The notes under the pieces: model-generated
Database searches by the model: none
Seen by the model: the letters and a program-made list of their open reading frames with translations, nothing else
Told to the model about the DNA's origin: nothing
In this document: positions 42,215-49,224 of the stretch, piece after piece
Layout of the letters: each line of letters opens with the position of its first letter
Position numbering within the stretch: position 1 is the first letter of the stretch
Assembly: GCA_033763775.1 (NCBI GenBank)
Contig: JANRJW010000013.1
Location: 124,001 to 188,000, forward strand
Direction of reading: 5' to 3'
DNA from: JAJTHB01 sp033763775
GTDB taxonomy: Bacteria > Pseudomonadota > Alphaproteobacteria > Rickettsiales > SXRF01
DNA: 64,000 bases
Made by a program: the position numbers and the translations under genes

Positions 42215-45200
42215 ATGACAAGTAAACCACAAAAATACTATCCCGATGTCGATCCCAACCCCGATTTCGCCAAAATCGAAGAAGTGGTGCTGGCACGCTG
42301 GAAAGCTGAAAATAGTTTTCAGGCCTCGATTGATGGCCGCAAAGATGCCAAAGAATTCATCTTCTATGATGGCCCGCCCTTTGCCAACGGCCTGCCCCAC
42401 TATGGTCACCTGCTCACCGGCTATGTGAAGGATTTATACGCCCGCTACCAGACCATGCGCGGCAAGCGCGTGGAGCGCCGCTTCGGCTGGGACTGCCACG
42501 GCCTGCCCGCAGAGATGGGTTCGGAAAAAGAACTCGGCATCTCTGGCCGCGCCGCGATCCAAAATTACGGCATCGATAAATTCAACGAGCATTGCCGCAC
42601 CAGCGTGATGAAATACACCGCTGAGTGGGAAGATTATGTCACGAGGCAAGCCCGCTGGGTCGATTTCAAAAACGACTACAAAACCATGGATAAAAACTTC
42701 ATGGAGTCCGTGCTGTGGGCGTTCAAACAGCTATACGACAAAGGCCTTGTCTATGAAGCGCACCGCGTGATGCCTTACAGCTGGGCGGCCGAAACCCCGC
42801 TTTCAAACTTCGAAACGAAGCTGGATAATTCGTATCGCGAGCGCGAGGACAAGGCGATCACGGTGGCCTTCCAACTTATCCCCCCCGCTGGCGGGGGGGA
42901 TGTAAGGGGGGGTATTTGGGATAAACTCCCGAAAGCCGATAAATATTATGTGCTGGCTTGGACAACCACGCCGTGGACATTACCAAGCAATCTGGCATTG
43001 GCGGCGGGTAAGGAGATGGAATATGCCGCAGTACTTCGCCCCCCCCTTGAGGGGGGGCAGGTTCTCCTTCAGGAGAACCGGGGGGGGTATCAAAAGTTGT
43101 CAGATCGTAAATACGACGATGAAGCATTACAACGCGCCAAACTATTGCGTAAAGCCTCAACAGAAGCAGAAAGAAAATTATGGGATTATTTGTGCGGAAA
43201 AAAACTTGAGGGATATAAATTTAGAAGACAGCATCCCATCGGTCATTTTATCACGGATTTTTACTGTGCATCGGCGAAATTAGTTATTGAACTCGACGGA
43301 GGGCATCACAATGAAGAAGATAACGCCGCGTACGATAATGAGCGCACGGCATTTTTAGAAAGCGCAGGTTATCGTGTGCTGCGTTTCTGGAATAACGATG
43401 TCATGAAAAATATCAATGGCGTGATTGATAGAATTCTGGGATTTTTACATACCCCCCCCGATTCGCAAAGCGAATCTGCCCCCCCTCAAGGAGGGGGCGG
43501 GAGCGTGTGTTACATTCTTGCCGCTTCTGCTCTACAGCGATATCAGAAAGAGATTGGTATTGTTAAGCTGTACATAGATAAAAATGATAATAAATTTTAT
43601 GATGCCACATCAGCTCATGAGTTATCCAAAGAGATAAGTCTGGAAGAGATAAAGTTATCTCTTCCACAAATCCCTTTGATTGAGGGGAAAAACCTCATCG
43701 GCCTCACCTACAAACCCCTCTTCCCCTATTTCGCCAACCACAAAAACGCTTTCCGCATTCTGGATGGCTCGTCATTTGTCACTGATGGCGATGGCACGGG
43801 CATCGTGCACATGGCACCGGGCTTTGGTGAGGACGACCAGAAATGCTGCGAGGCAAATGGCATCGAGCTGGTGGTGCCCGTCGATGGGCAGGGTAAATAT
43901 ACGGATGAGATTTTTGATATTCCTTACCCTGTCATCCCGAGCGAAGCCGGGGGATCTAAAGATTCCTCCGCTGCGCTGCGCTGCGGTCGGAATGACATCT
44001 TTTCCCTCAAAGGCCTGAACGTTATCGCCGATACGCGTAAAAATGCCGATGAACCCTATAAAGAAGAGCAGCTGAAGAAATTCGGCCTCGCGAATCTTCG
44101 TATCATCAACTACCTCAAACAAACCGGCCAGCTGATCAAGCAAGAAGATTTTAAACACAACTACCCGCATTGCTGGCGCACGGATAAGCCGCTTATCTAT
44201 CGCGCCATGCCAAGCTGGTATGTGGAGGTGACGAAGTTTCGCGACCGCGCGGTGGAAATCAACAAAACCATCAACTGGATCCCCGAGCATATTCGTGATG
44301 GGCAGATGGGGCATATGCTTGCCACTGCGCCTGACTGGAGCATCTCACGCAATCGCTTCTGGGGCACGCCGATTCCGGTGTGGAAGGGCGATAAAGGTGG
44401 AATAAAAGTGTTTGGTAGCATTGCTGAGTTAGAAGAATTCTTTTTTGATGTCATCCCGTCAAATGACGGGGTCCGGACCCCGCAACAAGTGCGGGGTGAC
44501 AGGTTAGAGATAACCGATCTCCACCGCCCCTTCATCGACACACTTGTCAAAACCGATGAGCATGGTGAGACATGGCGTCGCGTGGAAGATGTGTTTGATT
44601 GCTGGTTTGAATCCGGCTCCATGCCCTTCGCGCAGGTGCATTACCCGTTTGAAAACAAGGAGTGGTTTGAGAAAAACTTCCCCGCCGATTTCATCACTGA
44701 ATATGTCGGTCAGACACGTGGCTGGTTCAACACGCTGATCATGCTGAGCACAGCGCTGTTCGACAAAGCGCCGTTTAAAAACTGCATCTGCCATGGCGTG
44801 GTGCTCGATTCGGAAACGGGCCTGAAATATTCCAAGCGCCTCAAAAATTATAAAGACCCGATGGAGGTAATGGATAAATATGGCGCGGATGCGCTGCGCT
44901 GGCTGATGATTTCCAGCCCCGTGATGCGCGGGCAGGATCTGGCGGTTGACCCTGAAGGCAAATTCATCCGGGATGTCGTGCGCCTCGCCATCAAACCGAT
45001 CTGGAACGCCTATAACTTCTTCACGCTTTATGCGAATGCGGACAACATTGTCGCCGGTACCCAATCCTCGGTCGCCAGCAACATCATGGATCGCTACATC
45101 CTCGCCAAATGCTCGCAGGCGGTGGAGACCATCAGAACATCGCTGGATAGCTACGACACGCCAGCCGCATGCGATGCGCTCACGCAGTTTTTTGATGTGC

Positions 45201-46195
45201 TGAATAACTGGTATATTCGCCGCAGCAAGGAGCGCTTCTGGGCGGAGGAAAAATCAGAAGATAAACAGGCGGCTTATAATACACTTTACACGGTGCTCGA
45301 AACCATGTGCCGCGCTGCCGCACCGCTTCTGCCACTCACGCTTGATGAAATTTATCGCGGGCTAACGGGCGGGAGTGTTCATCTTGCAGATTTTCCTTTT
45401 CATGTCATCCCGAGCGAAGCCGAGGGATCTAAAGATCCTTCGACTACGCTTCGCTCCGCTCAGGATGACAAGGAATTAATTGCGCAAATGGATTGGGTGC
45501 AGGATGTGTGCAATGCCGCGCTGGCGATTCGCAATAAAATCAATATCAGGGTTAGGCAGCCACTAAAATCAGCAATGATTATAACGAAAAAAACAGCCTA
45601 CCAGCACTTCAATTTCATCATTAAAGACGAAATTAATGTAAAAGATGTGAGTGTTTCTGAGGAATTTGATCGTTACGCTACACTCAAACTCTCCATAAAC
45701 AATCCTGTTCTCGGCAAGCGTTTACCTGAGAAAATGAAGCAGATTATTCCTGCCTCGAAAAAAGGTGAGTGGAGGCAGGTGGATGGCACGATCGAAATTT
45801 GCGGTGAGAAGCTACTCGCCGGCGAATACAGCCTCCAGCTAGAACCCAAGCCTGAATATAAAGATCGCGCGCAGGCGCTCTTTAGTAATGATGCGCTGGT
45901 GATTCTGGATATCACCATCACACCAGAACTCGAAGCGGAGGGCATCGCACGCGACATGGTGCGCGCCATTCAGCAGGCGCGGAAAGATGCAGCGCTGCAT
46001 GTGTCGGATCGCATTGCGCTGTATATCGATGCACCGGAGACCATCAGCTTGGCGCTGGCGGCGCATAAGGATTATGTCATGGAGCAAACCCTGACCACCG
46101 AACTGCTAACACAAAAACCCGCCGCTCAGGCTTTCTCGACTGAAAGTGAAATTGATGATAAGAAAGTGACCATATCGATCGCGAAGGCGGCGTAA
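42215..46195 (+). CDS. ileS: Isoleucyl-tRNA synthetase carrying five in-frame mobile-element insertions
   Basis: IleRS charges tRNA-Ile and edits valine. This copy has 1326 codons without a stop. HIGH-type motif PHYGHLL is at ~60-66 and the KMSKS equivalent KYSKRLKN at ~870-877. The start PQKYYPDVDPNPDFAKIEE, FGWDCHGLPAEM and the late anticodon-domain sequence mark the long eukaryote-like type. Five pieces are foreign to the family: a 12-codon G-rich repeat (~222-234), a ~155-codon DUF559 cassette (~275-429), and elements of 22 (573-594), 17 (746-762) and 22 (1064-1085) codons. Removing them leaves ~1100 residues, near the usual length. The DUF559 insert falls in the editing-domain region after the strand LAWTTTPWTLPSNLALA. 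All catalytic motifs remain, so I judge it functional. Confidence 0.95.
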   Translation: MTSKPQKYYPDVDPNPDFAKIEEVVLARWKAENSFQASIDGRKDAKEFIFYDGPPFANGLPHYGHLLTGYVKDLYARYQTMRGKRVERRFGWDCHGLPAEMGSEKELGISGRAAIQNYGIDKFNEHCRTSVMKYTAEWEDYVTRQARWVDFKNDYKTMDKNFMESVLWAFKQLYDKGLVYEAHRVMPYSWAAETPLSNFETKLDNSYREREDKAITVAFQLIPPAGGGDVRGGIWDKLPKADKYYVLAWTTTPWTLPSNLALAAGKEMEYAAVLRPPLEGGQVLLQENRGGYQKLSDRKYDDEALQRAKLLRKASTEAERKLWDYLCGKKLEGYKFRRQHPIGHFITDFYCASAKLVIELDGGHHNEEDNAAYDNERTAFLESAGYRVLRFWNNDVMKNINGVIDRILGFLHTPPDSQSESAPPQGGGGSVCYILAASALQRYQKEIGIVKLYIDKNDNKFYDATSAHELSKEISLEEIKLSLPQIPLIEGKNLIGLTYKPLFPYFANHKNAFRILDGSSFVTDGDGTGIVHMAPGFGEDDQKCCEANGIELVVPVDGQGKYTDEIFDIPYPVIPSEAGGSKDSSAALRCGRNDIFSLKGLNVIADTRKNADEPYKEEQLKKFGLANLRIINYLKQTGQLIKQEDFKHNYPHCWRTDKPLIYRAMPSWYVEVTKFRDRAVEINKTINWIPEHIRDGQMGHMLATAPDWSISRNRFWGTPIPVWKGDKGGIKVFGSIAELEEFFFDVIPSNDGVRTPQQVRGDRLEITDLHRPFIDTLVKTDEHGETWRRVEDVFDCWFESGSMPFAQVHYPFENKEWFEKNFPADFITEYVGQTRGWFNTLIMLSTALFDKAPFKNCICHGVVLDSETGLKYSKRLKNYKDPMEVMDKYGADALRWLMISSPVMRGQDLAVDPEGKFIRDVVRLAIKPIWNAYNFFTLYANADNIVAGTQSSVASNIMDRYILAKCSQAVETIRTSLDSYDTPAACDALTQFFDVLNNWYIRRSKERFWAEEKSEDKQAAYNTLYTVLETMCRAAAPLLPLTLDEIYRGLTGGSVHLADFPFHVIPSEAEGSKDPSTTLRSAQDDKELIAQMDWVQDVCNAALAIRNKINIRVRQPLKSAMIITKKTAYQHFNFIIKDEINVKDVSVSEEFDRYATLKLSINNPVLGKRLPEKMKQIIPASKKGEWRQVDGTIEICGEKLLAGEYSLQLEPKPEYKDRAQALFSNDALVILDITITPELEAEGIARDMVRAIQQARKDAALHVSDRIALYIDAPETISLALAAHKDYVMEQTLTTELLTQKPAAQAFSTESEIDDKKVTISIAKAA
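42880..42915. repeat. Solo G/C-tract repeat inside ileS (36 nt, in frame)
   Basis: A perfect 9-bp stem CCCCCCCGC/GCGGGGGGG with a 2-base loop is followed by ATGTAA and GGGGGGGTAT. The order (C-tract hairpin, spacer, G-tract ending in TAT) matches one arm of the inverted repeats around the DUF559 cassette 120 bases downstream. It is read as PPAGGGDVRGGI, which is not part of normal IleRS. Confidence 0.8.
43037..43500. mobile_element. DUF559 nuclease cassette with inverted repeats, nested in ileS
   Basis: The left arm at 43037-43090 runs CGCCCCCCCCTTGAGGGGGG, an inner hairpin, then G-tract-TAT. The right arm at 43449-43500 is its reverse complement apart from the inner hairpin and a few bases. 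The enclosed ~119 codons (43091-43448) encode a complete DUF559 domain: an arm of ARxLR type (RAKLLRKASTEAERKLWDYL), FRRQHPIGHFITDFYCASA, LVIELDGGHH and YRVLRFWNNDV. The catalytic Asp (ITDFYC) and Glu (IELDGG) of the PD-(D/E)XK-like fold are present. The frame is continuous with ileS on both sides, with no stop. A TTG at 43097 could serve as an internal start. Base composition is more AT-rich than the flanks. Confidence 0.88.
43931..43996. repeat. In-frame palindromic element in ileS, 66 nt (copy 1)
   Basis: It starts GTCATCCCGAGCGAAGCCG and ends GTCGGAATGAC. It is read as VIPSEAGGSKDSSAALRCG plus RND, 22 codons inserted between IPYP and IFSLKGLNV of IleRS. Same family as 8172-8238 and 45404-45469, but more diverged in its 3' half. 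Confidence 0.88.
44450..44500. repeat. In-frame palindromic element in ileS, 51 nt
   Basis: GTCATCCCG at the left end and CGGGGTGAC at the right end are imperfect inverted repeats, with the inner GGGGTCCGGACCCC as a perfect 14-bp palindrome. It is read as VIPSNDGVRTPQQVRGD, 17 codons, between EELEEFFFD-type host sequence and RLEITDLHRPF. The reverse complement matches the split intergenic element at 24552-24657. Confidence 0.85.
45404..45469. repeat. In-frame palindromic element in ileS, 66 nt (copy 2)
   Basis: It starts GTCATCCCGAGCGAAGCCGA and ends CGCTCAGGATGAC. It is read as VIPSEAEGSKDPSTTLRSAQ plus DD, 22 codons, between LADFPFH and KELIAQMDWVQDV in the C-terminal helical domain of IleRS. 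The first 27 bases are identical to the phaC-phaA intergenic copy. Confidence 0.9.
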
Positions 46196-46204
46196 GGAGG
46201 CAGC

Positions 46205-46882
46205 ATGACAGCAAGCAAACAACAAGCAAAATACATGGCGCTCGGCCAGCTTTACACCAATGAAATTACCGATCCGCGCCTGTTGCAGGCGATGGTGGAT
46301 GTGCCGCGCGAGCAGTTTCTGCCCGCGTCGCTGCAGGGCGTGGCGTATGTGGATGAAGAGCTGCCGCTGGCGGATGGCCGCTTTCTGATGGAGCCGCTGA
46401 CGGTTGCTAAGCTGCTGTCGCTCTCTGAGATTCAGGAAACCAGCCGTGTGCTGGTGGTGGGCGCGCTCACCGGCTATGTGGTGGCGCTCGCCGCCAAACT
46501 TGCGCACCATGTAGTGGCGACCGAAACCAACCCGCAGATGCTAGCGCAAACCAGAGAGAATCTTGCCAAGCTCGCACTTTCTAATGTCGATCTGCAGCAG
46601 GTGAAATCACTTGCGGATGGCTATGCGCTTTCTGCGCCTTATGATGCCATCATCATCACCGGTGCGGTGGAGGTGATACCGGAATCACTCGGCTCGCAGC
46701 TTTCCATTCATGGCAAGCTCGCGGCGGTGTTTAAAGTAGCCCAGCGCCCCGCTTCCCGCCTTGGCCTTGGCCGCGGCACTTTGGTTACGCGTGCAGCAAA
46801 TGGCCTGCAATATCGCGAGATGTTTGACGCCAGCGCCGCACTGCTTCCGGAATTTGCAAAGCCTGCAGGTTTTGTTTTCTAG
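46205..46882 (+). CDS. pcm: Protein-L-isoaspartate O-methyltransferase family protein
   Basis: A SAM-dependent methyltransferase of 225 residues, of the alphaproteobacterial Pcm-like group found upstream of TolC. The N-terminus has MVDVPREQFLPASLQG and AYVDEELPLADGRFLMEP (the family's substrate loop). The SAM motif is partly altered: VLVVGALTGYVVALAAKL has GALTGY where active PCMT has GxGSGY, so activity on isoaspartate is not certain. AAGGAGG sits 4 bases before the ATG. Confidence 0.82.
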   Translation: MTASKQQAKYMALGQLYTNEITDPRLLQAMVDVPREQFLPASLQGVAYVDEELPLADGRFLMEPLTVAKLLSLSEIQETSRVLVVGALTGYVVALAAKLAHHVVATETNPQMLAQTRENLAKLALSNVDLQQVKSLADGYALSAPYDAIIITGAVEVIPESLGSQLSIHGKLAAVFKVAQRPASRLGLGRGTLVTRAANGLQYREMFDASAALLPEFAKPAGFVF

Positions 46883-46921
46883 CGGCTTGTGTTGAAAGCT
46901 TTATTTCGTTATAACTGCGCC

Positions 46922-48442
46922 ATGTTTTTTCGCGCATTACCAATCATTGCAGTGTTTTTTTCCACCAGCGTTTCGGCTCAGGAAAACCCGCAGCAATCGT
47001 TGATGATAAGCCCGCCACAGCTGGAAAGTTCTGTAGCTCCGTTTGTTCCTTTAAGCGATGCGCCGCTCTCCACACCGCCAGTTTCCAATCCGGCAGCGGT
47101 GGAAGCAGCAACGCCATCTTCCGTTGACTCGCCGCCCCCTGCTGAGCCTGAAACGGCCACTGCACCAAGCAGTTTTGTGCAGGCGCTGGTCAGCGCCTAT
47201 CAATACCATCCACAGCTGAAAGCTGAGCGTGAGTCGCTGGCGGCGCTGGATGAAACTGTGGCGCAGGCTGTGTCCGCATTTCGGCCAAATGTGGAGGCGA
47301 CCTACAGCCGAGGCCGTGAAAAACGCGAAGTTGGCGATAGCGGTGATAATTTTAGTAACACCAACAACAAATCACTCACCGCCGAGCAGCCGATTTTCCG
47401 CGGCGGACAATCCTGGGCGAATTTTAAAAGCGCGCGCGATCGTGTGAAGGCTGGGCGCGCAAGGCTTCATGCGGTGGAGCAGCAGGTGCTCTATGATGCC
47501 GTGCTTGCCTATAGTGCGCTGGTTGAACGCAGCGATATTTTAAAGCTCAACCAGAGTAATGTCGATGTGCTGAAGCGTCAGCTCGAGGCCACGCAGGCGC
47601 GTTTTAATGCTGGCGAATTGACCCAGACAGATGTTGCGCAATCTCAGGCGCGCCTGCTTCAAGCGCAGGCGGATGAGCGCCGCGCGCTCGGTGATCTCGA
47701 GGTCGCGAAGGCGAATTATCGACGGGTCATTACCACTGAACCGCCTGTGGAGCCAGCACTGCCCAAGCTTCCGGAAAAACTTCCTGCCTCGCTGGAAGAA
47801 GCGCTGCGTACTGCCAGTGAGCGTAATCCTAGCCTGATAGCGGCCAACTTTGAAGAAAAAGCCGCCAGTACGGATATTGATGCGCGTGGTGGCGCGTTGT
47901 TACCACAGGTCAGCCTTCGCGGTAGTTTGGATAGGCTCGACGGCGCCTCTAACCAGCAAACTGGACGCGTGGACAGTGATGCGCTGACGCTGAATGTGAC
48001 CATCCCACTCTATCAATCGGGCGCGGACTGGTCGCGTCTCAGGCAAGCACGCAATCTGGCGGATAAGGCAAAATTTGATGCGTTGGATACGCGTAGTGCT
48101 GTCAGTGAGTTGGCAACCAGCGCATGGCAGGATTTTTCAACCGCGCAGGCGGTCATTCTATCAACGCGTGAAGCGCTCAAAGCAGCCGAACTCGCGCTTG
48201 AAGGTGTGCGTCAGGAAAACCAGTTTGGCACGCGCACGATTCTCGATGTGCTCGATGCCCAGCAGGAAGCGTTTCAGGCGCGGGTGAATCTAATCATCGC
48301 GCAGCGCGCAGAAATTGTGCAAGCGCACCGCCTTCTTGCTGCCACCGGACAGCTCACGGCGCGTGAACTTTCCCTACCTACCGAGCTGTATGATCCTAAA
48401 GAACATTATGATGATGTAAAATATCAGTTGCTTGGTTGGTGA
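46922..48442 (+). CDS. tolC: TolC-family outer membrane protein
   Basis: An outer-membrane channel for type I secretion or drug efflux. 506 residues: signal peptide (MFFRALPIIAVFFSTSVSA), a Pro/Ser/Ala-rich linker to ~80, then the duplicated TolC repeat. FVQALVSAYQYHPQLKAERE starts repeat 1 and SLEEALRTASERNPSLIAAN starts repeat 2, with YSRGREKREVGDS and TIPLYQSGADWSRLRQA as the strand segments. The extra N-terminal linker is longer than in E. coli TolC. I use the ATG at 46922; a GTG at 46889 is open but would disrupt the signal peptide. Confidence 0.9.
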   Translation: MFFRALPIIAVFFSTSVSAQENPQQSLMISPPQLESSVAPFVPLSDAPLSTPPVSNPAAVEAATPSSVDSPPPAEPETATAPSSFVQALVSAYQYHPQLKAERESLAALDETVAQAVSAFRPNVEATYSRGREKREVGDSGDNFSNTNNKSLTAEQPIFRGGQSWANFKSARDRVKAGRARLHAVEQQVLYDAVLAYSALVERSDILKLNQSNVDVLKRQLEATQARFNAGELTQTDVAQSQARLLQAQADERRALGDLEVAKANYRRVITTEPPVEPALPKLPEKLPASLEEALRTASERNPSLIAANFEEKAASTDIDARGGALLPQVSLRGSLDRLDGASNQQTGRVDSDALTLNVTIPLYQSGADWSRLRQARNLADKAKFDALDTRSAVSELATSAWQDFSTAQAVILSTREALKAAELALEGVRQENQFGTRTILDVLDAQQEAFQARVNLIIAQRAEIVQAHRLLAATGQLTARELSLPTELYDPKEHYDDVKYQLLGW

Positions 48443-48507
48443 TAATAGTTTTTTAATACTACAAGTAGTATGATTCGCGCACATCACGACTAGCTAGAGT
48501 AAACCAC

Positions 48508-49092
48508 ATGGCCGATGCCAAAACACCTGATACTGCACCGGAGCCCTCGATGGAAGAAATTCTTCAGTCGATCAAGAAAATCATCTCGGAAGATGAAAGC
48601 GCGCCCAAGCCTGTGACAGAAGGCAGCGCGCCAGCTTCTGCTTCCGATGTGCTTGAGCTCACCGATATGGTGGAAGAACCGTCAGCCGCTGATGTTTCTT
48701 CTGCGGCAGAGCCTGCGAGCTTACCCCCTGAGCAGTCAGCGCCCGCCTCTTCCCATGATGTGCTGAGCAAAATTGATGAAGCGATTGCGGTTGAAAAGCC
48801 TCTTTCCCAGCCAGTTGCTTCCGCAACGCCGCCAGCTTCGGCAGCGCATGGTTTGCTTTCAGATCAGGTAGCGGTAGCGGCAGCTTCAGCTTTTAAACGT
48901 CTTCAGGAGGCGGCCGAGCCACCTATTCCAAACTTTCAAGCAACCCCCTCACCCACCTTCATTTCCGGTGCTTCGGTTGAATCGATGGTGATGGATATGC
49001 TGCGCCCGATGATGAAAGACTGGCTGGATAAAAACCTGCCGGGTATCGTTGAACGCATTGTCACGATTGAAATCAGGAAGCTTACCAAATAG
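48508..49092 (+). CDS. popZ: DUF2497 protein, PopZ-like polar organising protein
   Basis: 194 residues with the PopZ layout: an N-terminal helix PEPSMEEILQSIKKIISEDE, a long disordered Pro/Ala/Ser/Glu-rich middle, and a C-terminal oligomerisation region VESMVMDMLRPMMKDWLDKN followed by LPGIVERIVTIEIRKL. In Caulobacter PopZ forms a polar matrix that anchors ParB-parS, a functional match to the parS site in this window. valS, the common neighbour, is not here. The gene symbol is by family, not proven orthology. Confidence 0.8.
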   Translation: MADAKTPDTAPEPSMEEILQSIKKIISEDESAPKPVTEGSAPASASDVLELTDMVEEPSAADVSSAAEPASLPPEQSAPASSHDVLSKIDEAIAVEKPLSQPVASATPPASAAHGLLSDQVAVAAASAFKRLQEAAEPPIPNFQATPSPTFISGASVESMVMDMLRPMMKDWLDKNLPGIVERIVTIEIRKLTK

Positions 49093-49094
49093 CC

Positions 49095-49214
49095 GTCATC
49101 CCGTGGAGCTTGTCAGTAGGCAAGCGAGCACAGGATCCAGAAAAGCCAAAAGTCAGTAGACTTTTGGCTTCTTTCTTTTAAAAATATCTGGATTCCCGCT
49201 TTCGCGGGAATGAC
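49095..49214. repeat. Composite GTCATCCCG...GGAATGAC element before ilvD (120 nt)
   Basis: It opens with GTCATCCCGTGGAGCTTG and closes with CGCTTTCGCGGGAATGAC, whose reverse complement repeats the first half of the element at 12353. The terminator of popZ sits inside it. The last ATG of the element (49210) is in frame with ilvD but is not the best start. Confidence 0.7.
49143..49180 (+). terminator. Intrinsic terminator after popZ
   Basis: AAGCCAAAAGTC and GACTTTTGGCTT form a 12-bp perfect stem with a 4-base AGTA loop at 49143-49170, followed by a T-rich run (TTCTTTCTTTT) to about 49180. Confidence 0.8.
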
Positions 49215-49224
49215 GAGGATCAAT

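Noticed and set aside
43037..43500. Intein or group I intron in ileS
   Set aside because: There is no N-terminal Cys/Ser splicing block nor C-terminal His-Asn, and the insert is in frame on both sides with a DUF559, not LAGLIDADG or HNH, domain. No intron core sequence is apparent. A spliced intron would not need to keep the frame open throughout.
42215..46195. ileS as a pseudogene disrupted by repeats
   Set aside because: Five insertions totalling several hundred bases all keep the frame and no stop occurs in 1326 codons. HIGH, KMSKS-type and anticodon-domain sequences are intact. That pattern needs selection for function.
46889..46921. Upstream GTG start for tolC
   Set aside because: It would place eleven polar and charged residues before a well-formed signal peptide that begins at the ATG 46922.
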